A stretch of 64,000 nt of DNA from the NCBI GenBank assembly GCA_902729315.2, contig LR746280.1, positions 151,001 to 215,000 of the forward strand. The letters are read 5' to 3'. Under the pieces are notes generated by a model. It was not told where the DNA came from, did not search any database, and saw nothing but the letters and a program-made list of their open reading frames with translations. This document shows, piece by piece, positions 23,286 to 40,637 of the stretch. This DNA is from Spirodela intermedia (lineage: Eukaryota; Streptophyta; Magnoliopsida; Alismatales; Araceae). Both the position numbers and the translations under genes were made by a program. How positions within the stretch are numbered: the stretch's first letter is position 1; the number at the start of each line of letters is the position of its first letter.

Positions 23286-26200
23286 TCAGCAGTTAATGCC
23301 ACATTGTCCCTGTGCGACGGCTTTCTGGGTGGGCGAGGTGAAGGGGTCGATGCGCACCCACAGCAAGGAGAAGATGGAGGCGAGGAGGATCGACCAGACG
23401 ATGACGATGGTGGGGGTGCGATTCTGGCGGCCCAGGAGACCCTTGAGGAAAGGGTAGAGGTGGAGGATGACCCAGATGGAGAAGAAGAGCTTCCCGAAGA
23501 GGGGTCCCCAGGACTGGTAGCCGCTGTTGATGGCGTAGGAGACGCCGGCGACGATCCCCACAAAGTTCACGATGAGGACCGTCGTGGGGGGGATGAGGAG
23601 GGTGGTCCACTTGAAGACGTAGAGCTCTGAGAATTCGCCGTCCTCATCGGAGGCCTTGGAGGTGACGGTGAAGTTGGTGTCGATCCCCGCCAGCACCTTC
23701 AGCAGCCCCTGGAACACGGCGAAGAGGTGGGCCGATGTCCCCCCGATGACCCAGAACTGCTCGTTCCTCCACCAATCCTCGATTCCGACGCCGCTCCACC
23801 GGAGCTCCAAGATCCCGGTGGCGAAAATGGAGGCGAAGAGGAGGATAAACCAGATGCCGGCGTAGTTGCTAATCTGCAAAGGAGAGAGAGAAACAGCGCA
23901 CGAGATCAGAGAGGCAGTGACCTTCAGCAGAGAGGGATGGAGAGAGAGGATGGGTTAGACCCATTTGCCCTTCGAGTGGAGCTCACCTCTGGGATGATAA
24001 ACTTGTTGGTGAGCAAGCAGATGGCCGGAAGCACGCAGTAGATGAGCAGCGGGATGGACGTGATGGGGTAGACGATGGTGTTGATGTAGGCCAACCTCTC
24101 CAGGAGCTTCAGCCTCCCGCTGTAACCATACCAGATTGGGCAATGCCTGCTCAACAGGATCTCGATCGACCCCAATGCCCACCGGAGCACCTGGTTCAGC
24201 CGATCCGACAGATTGATCGGTGCCGAACCCTTGAAGGCAGGACGAGGAGGCATGCAATATATCGATATCCATCCTCGCGCGTGCATCTTGAATCCAGTCA
24301 AGATATCCTCCGTGACGGAACCATAGATCCACCCGATCTGCAAGATGGCACACGTCGGCTCGCTCCATCAGCCCCACAGCGAGAGCTCGCAAGAAGAGCC
24401 CAGATACCTGCCTTGGAGAGAGAGAAGAGCAAGAGAGAGAAAGAGACGATCTTGGCTCACCTCCTTCCCCCACTCGGTCTTGTCTTCATAGCCGCAGCTT
24501 ATGACGTGGATCGCCTCCTTCAGCAGCAACGCAGGATTGGTGGACGGAGGGAGGCCGCCCTGCTCCATGAACGTCGACGCGATGAAGATGGGCGACTGAC
24601 CGAATCGCTTCTCCAAGCTCTTCTGAGAGATGAGCAGCGTCCTCTCGTCCTCGAAGCCTGCATGCACCGCACAGTTCTTCGTAAGCCCGCAGACGAACCG
24701 GGAGATGAACAGGAAGATCGGAGTCTTTCTCCTGCTTCTCAATCAGTCTTCTGGTGAAAATCGTCGCAGATCCCATGACGAATTCCTTACCTTCCACGCC
24801 TTCTTCGATGTCGTCCAAGCTGAAGATCGGCGCCGAGGACTCCGTTCTCTTCAACCCACGCTTCTTGCCCATGTACGCCTTGTCGCCCTTCTTCTTCCTC
24901 TTCCCGCAGCAGCTCTTGACTATGATGTTGGGCTCCAATTCGGCCTCCGTTAGGACTGGATGGTACCCGTACAGGGCCTGCCGGTTGAAGCAGCACCCAG
25001 TGCCCACGTAGACTGGGCCCTGGATGCCATCAAGCCCCTTCAAATTGATCTGCCAGCAAGAAGAAGAAGAAGAAGAAGAAGGAAAACAGTGAGGAGACCC
25101 GAGGAGCAAAACAATCTCATTGCCTTTGTTTTTCCGGGGAGGGGGTTGAATCGGATCGGTCCTCACATCGAAGAACACAATGTTGCGGTTGGCGTATCGA
25201 TCGTGCAAGTCGATGCCGTCGAATCTCTGCGGGAACTGGACGTAGCAGGTCTTCCTCCCCAGCGCGGGATCCATCATGAAGCACATCGCTTCCTTGAGGG
25301 CCTTGCTGTTATTGAAGTAGTGATCGCAGTCCACGTTCAGAAGGTAGGCTCCGTTCGTCAGAACAGCCGATACCCGGATCTGATGAGACCCAAGGAAGCT
25401 CAGAGGAGCCGCATGCTATGGGCATTGAAAATGATAACCAGACGAAGCATATGCCATGTGCATCGAAAACGAACAAGGGCAGAGAATGGTAGGAAAGCAG
25501 ACCAGTGCGTTCATGGCGCCGGCTTTCTTATGATGCTGGAAACCCGGTCGTTTCTCACGAGAGACGTAGACGAGCCGCGGTAGCTCGTTGCCGTCCGTGT
25601 CCAGGCCTCCGCTGTGGCCCAGAAAGACCTGCAGGACCAGGATGTAAGAGAGACGATAAAGCAGGAGTAGACGAGATGGGAAAGTCATCGGCTGGAACGG
25701 CGAAAAGGGTCCATCCGTCCACCTACCTGGATCATTCCGGGATGGTCGCGAGGGTTGTTCCCGGGCCAGGGGGTGCCGTCCTGCATCGTCCATCCTTCAT
25801 CGGGGGTCTTCTGCGCTTTTGCAACGAGGGCGTTGATCCGGACCTTGAACTCCTCGTACTCCCTCTGGGAACAAAAAACCCAGGAAGTGTCACCTACCAG
25901 TCCCCGTGACAGAAAAAAATAGGGCAGAAGACTCGCATTTGGCTTCCCACACCTTCATTGCTCGCCGCTCCTTCACAAAGGAGGGCTGGATCTTGTCCTT
26001 CAAATAATCAATCTTCTGGGCGAAGTAGAACTCGGGCGCTCTGGGTTCTATCTGGTGTTTCTTGCAGAAGGGCACCCACTTCCTCGCGAACTCCGAGGTC
26101 TCGGAGAGCGCTTCGAAGGTCAGCATCGCTGACCCATCGTCGGAGACGTAGCACGAAACCTTGTCCACCGGGTAGTCCACGGCGAGGATGGAGAGCACGG

Positions 26201-26746
26201 TGTTCGCCGTTATAAGAGGCGGCTCTTTCAGGGGATCCACAGTGCTCACAAAGACGTCAATGGGAGACAACTGCGACGGCTCCCCATCCCTGTCGTACCT
26301 GCGAGACCAGAGAGAAGCCCTGTGAGCTACTCTGCATCAACAAGCCAGGGTTTCCTCGAGATGAAGAAATCTGACGAGGGTGGTCGGAAGGAGTTTCAAT
26401 TACGACCAACCTGAGCGCGAGCCTGTCGAGATAGGTCTCCCGGTTGATAGGGTACCATTTGGGAAACTGATCCAGGAGCCAAGAGAGAGCGAACCAGATC
26501 TCACATATGACAGAGACCAGCCACAACGCGTACGCATCTTTCACAGGATGGGTAGCACGGTACTGGAAGAAGAAGCCCAAGATTATGAGCCGAAGAACGA
26601 TCACCACCCTGTAGAGGTTGAGCTGATTCGACCGAATGGGCACGACCCGACTCAATGGAAGACGAGAATCGTCAGCCCTGCAACAACAATGGCGATCGAT
26701 GTTTTATTCCAAACCGTTTTCCTCTGCCAAATTTGTCTGTCTGTTT

Positions 26747-26834
<88 letters not shown>

Positions 26835-28690
26835 CATTTGTAGCTCTTCACCATTTGAGCCGGTTCCTTCTGCATCTCCTTTGCCTTCTGTGTATTTGCC
26901 AGCCGTGGCCATCATCGCACTTACGTTCTTCTCTTGCTTTTGCTTCCAAGCCTCTACTCTCTCCTTCCAGTCGACGTTTCCTATGCCGTACGAGTTCAAG
27001 TCCTTGGTAGGATCCACGGTTCTCACCGGAACTGTCGGCATGGAACCCATTTTGGTCAGGACGGTTCAAGAGGAAAGATCCTGAGGGTTGACCGTTTTCT
27101 ATCCTTCGTACGAAATCGAGAAAGGTTTTCCGAACCACCTGGCATGTTGGGATCGACGTGAGGAAGCGAATGACTACGCTTCGACTGGCGATCCGGCGTA
27201 GCGATAGGAATCTCGCCTGAAACCTGCAAAGAATTTGAGCACGAAGCTGGTCGGAAAGCAGCAACTGAAGAATTTTCATCAGACACCAGAGAAGCTCAAT
27301 GATATCTCAGAAAGAGAAACAATGGTGTCTAGCTTCCGATGATTGGAAAGCAGGGTGGGTCGATCCAGATTTCTTGGTTCGGAATCATGGGGATATTATA
27401 CGATCTGATATGTCGGGCTGCCCAGTTTTTCCTCCGTTTCGGATCAACTGAGGAAACTACGACAGAGCCCTGCGCACCCAACGAAGAGAGAATCCAAAAT
27501 GAACAGAGGCATGAACGGATGCATGGGTTCCCTTCACCATACCGATTGACCGGCACTGGGGAGGATGAGATGGGGTTGCTGAAAATCCCGCCTTATGGAA
27601 GATGGGGGGAGGTCGTCCTCTCCCAGCAATCTCTGTGGGTTCCCCGACTTCTCCTGGTCGTCGGCATAGTTGAGCTCGTTATCGAGGTCGTCAACGTCCT
27701 CCTCTTCCTCGTCTCCCTCCACCCTGGCGCTCCCTGTGTTGCACACAGGGTGAAGCAGAACAAAACCGTGAGAGATTATATGGAGAAACCTCAAATTCGA
27801 GCTTTCGGGGCTTTGGGTATCCGTAGATAATTCCCCGAGATGGTGAGGATTGCAGACCTTTGAGCCTCTTGTACCTGGTCTTGCACTGAGGGCAGGATCC
27901 GTTGCCCTCCTTCCTCTCGTACTCGTAGCAGGGCCTGCAGACGGGGAATGCGCACTCGTCGCAAGCCACGAACACTTCGCCGGCAACTGAGAGGCCCACG
28001 GAGTCCCCGCATATCTGGCAAACCTGGTTGTTCATGTTCTTCAGCGTCTTGGGCTGCAGATTGCGAGGATTCGACAGGTAAGTTATCCCGGGGTACGATC
28101 TTAAGGAGGCAAGAAGAAGATGATTATGGAGGAAGCAGACGAGAAGAGGTTTGGTCGATGAAAATGTCGGCTTTCGCGACTGCCACACAGAATGCAAGGA
28201 CGAGCAAGGAGCAGATCAGCTGAGAAGAAAGGATGATCGCCTTGGAAAGATCGGGTCAAAAAACAGGAAGCCGAACTGAGGCGGCTCGCTCCTACACAGC
28301 TGGAAAGCCGCATGGGTGGCTACCTGTAAGTTCAGATGCTCAGGAACCCTAGTGGGAAACGAGACAATGCCCAATGAATCAGCGGTCGACTGTATTGGAC
28401 AAGATGGGGGAGACGGGGGATGAGCCCCCGAAGAAGGCGGAGATTCAACCATTTCACCCATCCAACCGAAAAACAAGGCAGATCATCCGGAGAGACGGAA
28501 GAACATGAAGAGCCGGGGACCAGCGGGAGACGGCAGATCCGACTAAGAGGAATCGACGGGAAAAAGAGGAAGAGGATGCTATGGTAAGGATACAGGAAGG
28601 ATTTCTCACCCCGCCTTCTCCGTCGTGCCGGATCATCACCAGCTCGTTCCTCCGGTGAGAACCGGCAACCATTCCTCCGTTGGCCTCCAT
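23286..28690 (-). CDS. CESA1: Cellulose synthase catalytic subunit, CESA1-type (UDP-forming)
   Basis: Fourteen minus-strand exons join in phase to 1077 residues: 28690-28610, 28053-27858, 27733-27543, 27223-27139, 27031-26836, 26677-26411, 26298-25953, 25864-25727, 25628-25503, 25379-25167, 25049-24791, 24657-24461, 24337-23987 and 23873-23286. The start [17 protein letters not shown] and the following RING-type zinc finger (CQICGD to CPQCKTR, about 38-83) are typical of CESAs. The GT2 catalytic set is complete: SDDG (about 391-394), VDCD (558-561), TED (774-776) and QVLRW (814-818). Membrane helices lie after residue 250 and after residue 840. The enzyme polymerises UDP-glucose into beta-1,4-glucan in the plasma-membrane rosette complex. 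The N terminus and the GQCGINC tail favour the primary-wall CESA1 clade over CESA3/6 or the secondary-wall CESAs, by inference. All motifs are intact. Confidence 0.96.
26753..26831. repeat. Compound (GT)n(GA)n microsatellite in CESA1 intron 5
   Basis: About 16 GT units run directly into about 22 GA units. On the coding (minus) strand the tract reads CT then AC repeats and starts four bases after the exon-5 donor GT at 26835-26834. Confidence 0.95.
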
Positions 28691-29933
28691 AGCTTCTCAG
28701 GATCTTTCTCCGCTCGTTCAGATCGACCTCTGGGTGGCGAAAATGGAAGCAAGAACAGGGCCTGGACGACGGAAGACTGCTTCAGCTGCCCCCCGGCTCC
28801 ATCGCATCTCCTACTCCGCTCCCTGCCTCTCATACAATCGCATTTGCATTTTGTCTGCCATTTAATCCCTTCTTCGGTGCACTTCGCGGGGTGGTAATTG
28901 CCCACATTTATTTAATGTTCTTGCATCACTGCCAGTTGGAAGGCATCCTTGCGGTCACCTGCCTCTTCTCGCCGACTTGCTGCGCAAACACTGTCACTTA
29001 GCTGTTCCGCAAAGAAAAGGGAAACATAGGGTCTCACTGCCACAGTCAGCTCCTAGTTAATCCACCATTCATAAACTGTTGACCCCGTGAAAAAAGGCCA
29101 ATCGAGACAGCGTGCATCTCGTACCCCCCTGTTGACTGAAGCGAGTTTCTGAAATGGTTCGTGCACGCAAGTGGAAAAATTCGAGCAGATCCCGTCGGTG
29201 GCTTCAGGAGAAAGAATCTGTCCGACAGCTGGCACCTCTCCTGCTCCGTCACTCCCCACTCCGACAAGTGTGGAACTAGATCAAGTAACCCTATATTCCA
29301 TTGCATCCCTGCATGGCACATGATATACTTTAAAATGTTCGTTCAGGAGCATCCTGGCGGCAGAGTCAACCACGGAGAAACGCAGAAGATGGCCTCCCAG
29401 CATCCGACCAGGGCGGACAGCGCTCCACTGCCGATGAGGGTCCCTTGGCTCAGCAGCCACCCTACGAGAGCCCAGTTGCCCATATAAATCGGCTTCGCTC
29501 TGATTCGAGATGACCCCCCGGCGGCGGCGGGCGGTGCCCCGCTGCCGCCGATCGACCAATGCCCCGTCTTCTTGGGCGTTCTTCACGTGCAGCCTGTCAA
29601 GACTCTGCTCCTGAGCAGCTGGGTGGGCGCCGCCAGCTGCAGAGAACTCATTAATTCGGACATACCTTCCACGCTTCACTTCAAAGCCAAGAAAAATCTC
29701 ATCAAGGAGTGGGGCCATTCTCACTCTCTTTCTCTCTTGCTATCTGACACACACCTACCCAACCCACCGTCCATGAGATCAAATCTGAACAAAAACTCTT
29801 TGCTTCGTCCGTACATACGTTGCTTCCTCACCGTGGCTGGCCTTCAATGCCGCAGTGGAACAGCCACCGTAACCAAAAGCCGTTGACTCCGACGCCCCAG
29901 CGGAGAGTGACCCTCTCCTTGGTCCTCGCTCAT
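28691..29933. promoter_or_regulatory. CESA1 upstream region and ABCC 3' flank
   Basis: This tandem spacer should hold the CESA1 leader and promoter (read on the minus strand) and the 3' UTR of the ABCC gene. I found no gene, and the frames in it have no family resemblance. Confidence 0.45.
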
Positions 29934-35342
<5,409 letters not shown>

Positions 35343-35397
35343 GAACGACGACGTCTGGTGGGTCTCGCAGCGCCGGCGGGAGACTCACACACAGGCA

Positions 35398-35401
<4 letters not shown>

Positions 35402-35446
<45 letters not shown>
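35402..35446. repeat. (AG)n microsatellite in the ABCC leader
   Basis: About 20 AG units begin about 60 bases upstream of the ABCC start codon, so the sense strand carries (CT)n in the likely 5' leader. Confidence 0.9.
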
Positions 35447-35450
<4 letters not shown>

Positions 35451-35467
35451 AGGGAGAGAGAGGACAG

Positions 35468-35560
35468 CCCCTAGCTCACAAGGACGGGCGTCGGTGGAAA
35501 CAAGCTACATCCATCGTCATCTGCAGCACCCATTTCGATCGAGGAGACGACTGGAACGTT
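35468..35560 (-). pseudogene. Decayed duplicate of the ABCC first exon start
   Basis: On the minus strand this stretch reads SSIEMGAADDDGCSLFPPTP and so on. The intact gene starts SSSIEMGTTGDDSGGRLPPM. The match covers about 27 codons: a CCTCGATCGAAATGGG core, then acidic codons, then (F/L)PPxPxL and (V/L)S. The copy ends in TAG where the gene has TGG (Trp). It lies about 130 bases upstream of the real ATG, in the likely leader or promoter. It is probably the trace of a local duplication of the gene's 5' end. I cannot tell whether it is transcribed. Confidence 0.7.
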
Positions 35561-36960
35561 GACGAGTTTGAGCGGGGAAACAGAGAGAGAGAGAGAGAGG
35601 GAGGTGCGGCCAATTTTGTTCCCCGCCTCTCGAGGGCGAGCCGCACTCGGTTCCATTCCAGTACTTTGCGGCACGTATGGAGCTCGTCCCGAACACGTGG
35701 TGGCATTGCTCCGTTGTTACCCTTGAAGCTCGAGTTTCCTTGCATGTCCATCCACGTAAGACGGATAACTTCCCGGGCCCAATCCGGGCTTGGGCTTCAG
35801 ACGTGTATTAATAATGGGCCGCAGACGTGTGAGCCGAGTTCAATAGTATGGGCGCTGGTCAAACTTGGTCGGCTTGCGTGTCAGACAGAGTTCGGGTGCC
35901 AACTAGGAGCTTGCCCCCTCGTCAACACGGCTGTGCCTTGTCTTATCTGCGCCTCTTCTCCTTTCGCACGTTCCCACGCCAGTTCGGGTGCGCCGCATCT
36001 GAAAGTCCAGCAGCCCGAGAACGAGGATATATCAATTCCGCCTAATAAATAGCTATAAATATAAATGTACGAAGAAAATGGAAATTGAAAAAAAATATAT
36101 AATAAAGATATGGGGAAGAAAATTAGGTAGCATAAGGCGAGTTTCAGGAGATGCCACGTGGATGAGATAGATAGAAATGACCGGGGACGGGGGTCGTCGA
36201 CCGTTCTGTTGGTGGCGCCGCCTGTTGCCGTCGAGAAAACGCCATAAACCACAAACAAAGGACCAGTTGCGCGATAGTCTTATTATCTGAGGGGGGGCCC
36301 GTCGGCTTTAGATGCCTCTCCGTGGTGGCCTTCGTCGACCAACCAGCCGGTGGAGAGGCGGACGGGAAAGGGCGTCGAAGATTCAAGACCAGTTCCTCGT
36401 CAGCGGCGGAAAGGAGATGTACAGTGGGAGGCGTCGGAAGGTGCTGTTCTTCTTCTTCTCTTTCGATACCTTTCCCAAGATTCTCGGGACGAAGAGTAGT
36501 AAACTATGCATCGACCGATGGAGGAGGAGGGAAGAAAGGGGAGGAGAGGGAGGAAGAAAATAAATCAGATCGACCGATCACCGTTGCGAGAGCCCTCTGC
36601 GCGCGATGACCGAAACCGAAGCACAGAAGGAAACCTAATCAAAATTGTGTAAATAATTAATATACACCTCCGGAGAGAAGAGGAAGAAGAAGAAGAAGAA
36701 GAATCGACAGGGGGAAACAGTCTGATGTCTGATAATTCACAGAAGCTTGGCGGTGACATCTCGCACGCAGAACACCGACACACCAGCAATCGAACAAGAG
36801 CACGGAGACGATCATACATGTGTGAGGGGCATACGAGGCGCTCCTACTTGTGTCTCTAGGCTTCAATTCTTCCACCTGACATGAAGGTAGAACTCAATCG
36901 ACTGTTGCCCCCGCCGTTGCCAAGCAGAAGAGGAGAGAAGGCACCGCAGCACAGCCGCCT
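35561..36960. promoter_or_regulatory. ABCC promoter region and 3' flank of the MASS-like gene
   Basis: This holds GGGCCC/TGGGC elements at about 35775-35822, an AT-rich patch near 36040-36130 and a GAA-rich run near 36675-36700. Small frames occur on both strands but have no family resemblance. It should include the 3' UTR of the minus-strand gene ending at 36961. Confidence 0.45.
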
Positions 36961-37275
36961 CTACCGCCTCCGGGGGTTGGATTTCTGCGGGGCACCGCCG
37001 GAATTCCCGAAGATCCCGCAGAAGCCGCAGCCGGAGACCTTGGGAGAAGGCGGATCGACGGCCGGGGAGACCTTGATGGCCCGGTACGGGCGGTTCCCGC
37101 CGTTGGATCTGCTCCGCTCCATCTGCCTGCCGTTCCCGCCTCCGGCCTCCGCTCCCTCCTCCCTGCTCTTCGCCTGGATCCCCTCCTCCACTAGCAGCCT
37201 GTCCTCCCACACCAGCCCCGACGATCCCGATCTCCTGAAGGTCTCCCCAGATCTCTGAAGGCTCGGGGCCGCCAT
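36961..37275 (-). CDS. MAPK-substrate protein, MASS / At1g80180-like
   Basis: This is an intronless frame of 104 residues. It starts MAAPSLQRSGETFRRSGSS and continues SGLVWEDRLL, which is the conserved N terminus of this small plant family. The middle carries RSRS and YRAIKVSPAVDPPSPKVS, with SP sites suitable for MAP-kinase phosphorylation. A conserved CGFCGIFG segment and a basic RRR tail follow. Arabidopsis relatives are described as MAPK substrates, and the MASS proteins affect stomatal lineage signalling at the plasma membrane. The role here is inferred by family. The Met at 37275 is chosen because it matches the family start; an upstream in-frame Met at 37308 lies in a Cys/Val-rich leader and is less likely. 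Confidence 0.88.
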   Translation of the reverse strand: MAAPSLQRSGETFRRSGSSGLVWEDRLLVEEGIQAKSREEGAEAGGGNGRQMERSRSNGGNRPYRAIKVSPAVDPPSPKVSGCGFCGIFGNSGGAPQKSNPRRR

Positions 37276-38640
37276 TCCTTCTTCACAAACACACACACAC
37301 CCCCCCAACCAATACAGGCCGCTCTTCCTCCTCTCTCTCTCCCCCTTCTCCTTCCAGAGCCTTCGACGGGAGGAAGCAGAGGAAATTATCGCACAAAATC
37401 CACCCCAGTACGCGCCGTTCGCTCGTATTTAAAGGACTCGGTCGACGATAAGCCAGAACGGAAGCGAGTGAGAAACAGGGGCGAAGGGTCTTTTGGTAAT
37501 ATCAATAGTTAACGAGAAAGCGAGCGGAGACGTCTGATTCAATAATTAACGACTGAACGGAAGAAGTCAATTCCCATCCTCAAACCCGGCGGTGGTCTAA
37601 CGGGGCCTTCGTCAATGCCGGCGACTGAGCGCCGTCCCTACCAGAGCTTGCCGCGTCCCCTTCGTCTCCGCCGTGTCCCTGTCGCCGCCGTCATCCACCG
37701 CGGCGTGATCCGGCGATGGGAGCAGCCGCCAGATGGAGTCGCCTGGACCAAGGTTGCCGGCAACATCCACCTCGGCGATGGCCAATTCGGACGGCTGTTC
37801 GGCGGTCATCTCTCTCCGTCCGTTCAGGCAGACGACTTTTGCTCACAGTCCACGCTCATCCCCCGCGGCGACTCAAGCCAGAACCTGCACATCATCAGAG
37901 ACCAACTCTCAGTCTGCACATCATCTACGAGGATGACGACGGCGTTGGGAAACCTTGGCTTCGTCTTCGACGGCGGAAAATGCGCAGATCAACTGCTTCA
38001 GGGGACGAAAAAGGGGAAAAAACTCGAATCAGTCGGGTGCAGGTAGTCTTGGAGCAGAATGTTGATGTCCTGGAGCGCCGGCGACCACTCCTTTGGGAAG
38101 ACGATCATCCACAGCCTGGGATAATGGCTTTCAGCGGCGGTCTCGGCGGCAAAGAGATTGATGGGGAATCCTTGCACCCCCCGCGTCGTCTGGTCCGAAC
38201 AAGAGATCTGGGAACGGAGGTAGCTTACATAGATCGGAAAACCGCTCCAGATCATGAAGAAAACCAGGAGAATTTGATATCCAAGGTTTTTGAAACCAGG
38301 GACAGATCTGAAGCTTCTGGATCTGCCTTACGATAGAATTCAGATCAGAAACGAAACTCATTCTGCAGTACCTTCTCGCAGGGGAGGTTAGTCGCCGGGA
38401 AGAGCGCAGCGTGGGACACCATCTCGAGGACGGCCTCCTCCTCTTCCTTCTCGCCCTCGCACCAAACAGTCTGGGCTAAGCCCGAAAGTGCTACTGGCCC
38501 GATACGACTTATGGGCCTTAAATAAGGCCATTAATAATAAAGGCTCATAAATGCCCGTACCAGACAGTGATACGGCCCATTATGAAGGATGGCCCACGAA
38601 AAGCCCTAGCCCATCTGAGAACTGTTGTCCCCAAACCCCA

Positions 38641-38694
<54 letters not shown>

Positions 38695-38763
38695 GCTTCT
38701 TCGCTCGCAGGACCATTTTCGGCTTCCCCGGGACTGAGCGAGGAGGAGAAAGGGAGGGAGGCG
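37276..38763. promoter_or_regulatory. Divergent promoter region between the MASS-like gene and the membrane-protein gene
   Basis: This 1.5-kb stretch holds the promoters of two divergent genes. TGGCCC/TGGGCC elements cluster at about 38480-38600. A (CT)n tract at about 38642-38691 sits about 75 bases before the plus-strand ATG. Between 37600 and 38460, frames are open on both strands. One on the minus strand contains LWMIVFPKEWSPALQ and another MVSHAALFPATNLPCEK before a possible donor. I could not join them into a phase-consistent gene or recognise a family, so I leave this part unassigned. Confidence 0.45.
38642..38691. repeat. (CT)n microsatellite upstream of the membrane-protein gene
   Basis: About 25 CT units, essentially perfect, end about 75 bases before the ATG at 38764. 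They are probably in the 5' leader. Confidence 0.95.
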
Positions 38764-40637
38764 ATGGGTTGGACAAGCGCGAAGATCTCGTCGGTCGCTG
38801 CCCGCGTCTACTTCTTCCTCATCATCCTGCAGATCCCGCTCTTCAGGTAAGAACACTGCCTGTCCCCTTTTTCCGCGGCCTTCGTCCCTCCTGATCTTCC
38901 ATCTTCTCCATCCCCGGGCACTGTAAATCTGGCTCCTTCGCCGTCGGACTTCAGAAACCCTCTTCTGACCGCCGCTGGTCTTCTGCCTTCTGTGTGGATA
39001 TCGCTTCACCCACCCCCCCCCCCCCTTCGCAACCTAGTTTTGCTCAGGAAGATGTTTGTCCGAATACTTGTTTGAAGGGGACAACACGCATTTCACTGGA
39101 GCTTATGGTGAATCTCAATCAGGGGGCTCTGGCAAACCCTGTAGGTCCGTTGCTTCAACTCGACGCGGGTTGGATGGGTGGGACAAGAAGCCACTCACCG
39201 TTCCAGGAATCCTGCTCTTCTTTCGTGATGTTTTAGAAATCCTTGTTCTTCCACGACCGATGGTCTTCTTCATATTAGCTTGGTTGGAGGAGGGTGATTA
39301 TTTCCGGCTTAAAGGAGACACCTTTTAGGATCGTAAATTCTGCCGGGGCTGAATTTCCTCCCAAGCGTCAGAGACCTTGGGGCTTCACTTTCATGGGGGG
39401 AAGAAGCTGATGTGAATAAAGCTTCGGCGGCTCACCATGGAAAACCCAGATGATGCGTGGTCCTAGGAAGGAAGAAGTATAATTTTTTTCATCTTATCCG
39501 GCCATTTTAACCTGATGATGGGTTCTCACGTTCCAAGAAATACCTTACTCCTCCGTCACCATGTCCCACACTTCGTGATTATATTCCTTGGCTTGAGCTG
39601 TGGGTTCTTGTTCTTAATCCGCTCGCAGGGACTCCTACCTGTTCATATCTTAATATTTTCTAAGAGACGAGCATGGAACTAAGCCGAATGCCTACAAGTT
39701 TTGTCCTCCGTAGGCTGCCCTCCTTTTGCTTTTTTTTTCTCCGCACGCTGCACTATCTGGGAGATGGGTGGTGTGTAAATCAGGTGTCCGATCTTAGAAC
39801 CTTGATCTTGTCGATGAACGCTAGTTCAACCAGTACGAAGCATGGTTCGCGAAGGCCGCTGCACATCGTTGCCGGAAAAGACACAGGAGTAACCATTCTT
39901 TCCGGTGCTTGCTTGGGCATCATCAAATTAATATGCTTTGAGTAGCTTCTTTTTCTATGCATTACTGTGGTTTTCTAACTCTCTCTCTCTCTCTCTCTCT
40001 CTAGAATACCATGCAGGTCAGGGATGTGTAAAACCCCGATGGAAGTGACTTGCTCCCAGTTACTGGCGAACGAGATCTTCCCACCGGCTCTGGTGAAGGC
40101 CCTTCTCTACCCTGGAGCTCTCGTCAGCGGCCTAGTCTCCAACATGGCCGTTCCCGGCTGGGACGACGTGCTGCAGATCTACAACCTGACAGAAGTGAAG
40201 AATTCTTCCCCAGCACCCGATCTGCAGCGCCTCGAGGTTCCTTCTCTGCCGCTACCCAATGCCACCTCCTTCTTCCCTCCTCCAAGACGAGGGTTTTCGT
40301 AGTTCTTTGTCCCTCATCCTTCCTCTGCCGTTTCCGCCAGGTGCTCGCAGGGAGCTACTTCTCTGTGGCGGGCGCCGTCGTGGGGCTTCTGAAGCCGGGG
40401 AGGATGACCCTGTTCGGAGTTCTCCTCGTAGTCTGGGGCCTGCTCAAGGAGGGCTTCCTGGGTAAGCCCCAGAATACGGACCCTGCCGCGGCTCTCTACG
40501 TCTACCCTACGATTTTGGTCGCCCTGGTGTGCGCCTTCTCCTCCATAAGATACGACGTGAAGAAGGTCACCAGGAGGAATCAGCCTCGCCCCATCGCCAC
40601 GCCATTGCAGAGCTCGGCCAAGTCCAAGCTCAAGTGA
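38764..40637 (+). CDS. Conserved plant membrane protein of unknown function
   Basis: Exons 38764-38846, 40005-40236 and 40341-40637 join in phase to 203 residues. The start MGWTSAKISSVAARVYFFLI includes a first hydrophobic helix (about 8-27). A Cys-containing loop (PCRSGMCKTP) and an LPGA-like segment around ALLYPGALVSGLVSN follow. Three further helices lie in exon 3 (SYFSVAGAVVGLL, TLFGVLLVVWGLL, YVYPTILVALVCAF), and the tail is basic (KKVTRRN to KSKLK), compatible with an ER membrane protein. I recall similar uncharacterised proteins in other plants but no assigned function. The acceptor of exon 2 is preceded by a (CT)n tract serving as its polypyrimidine stretch. The frame that reads past 40236 is intron. 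Confidence 0.85.

Noticed and set aside
23274-23630. Open frame of 118 codons on the plus strand rich in Glu and Asp
   Set aside because: It is the antisense of the last CESA1 exon, opened by GC-rich codon use; the minus-strand frame is an unmistakable CESA C terminus.
37615-38336. Overlapping frames of 143 and 206 codons on the plus strand, and several on the minus strand
   Set aside because: No frame matches a family I know. Minus-strand pieces could be exons, but the splice phases could not be made to agree, so no gene is claimed.
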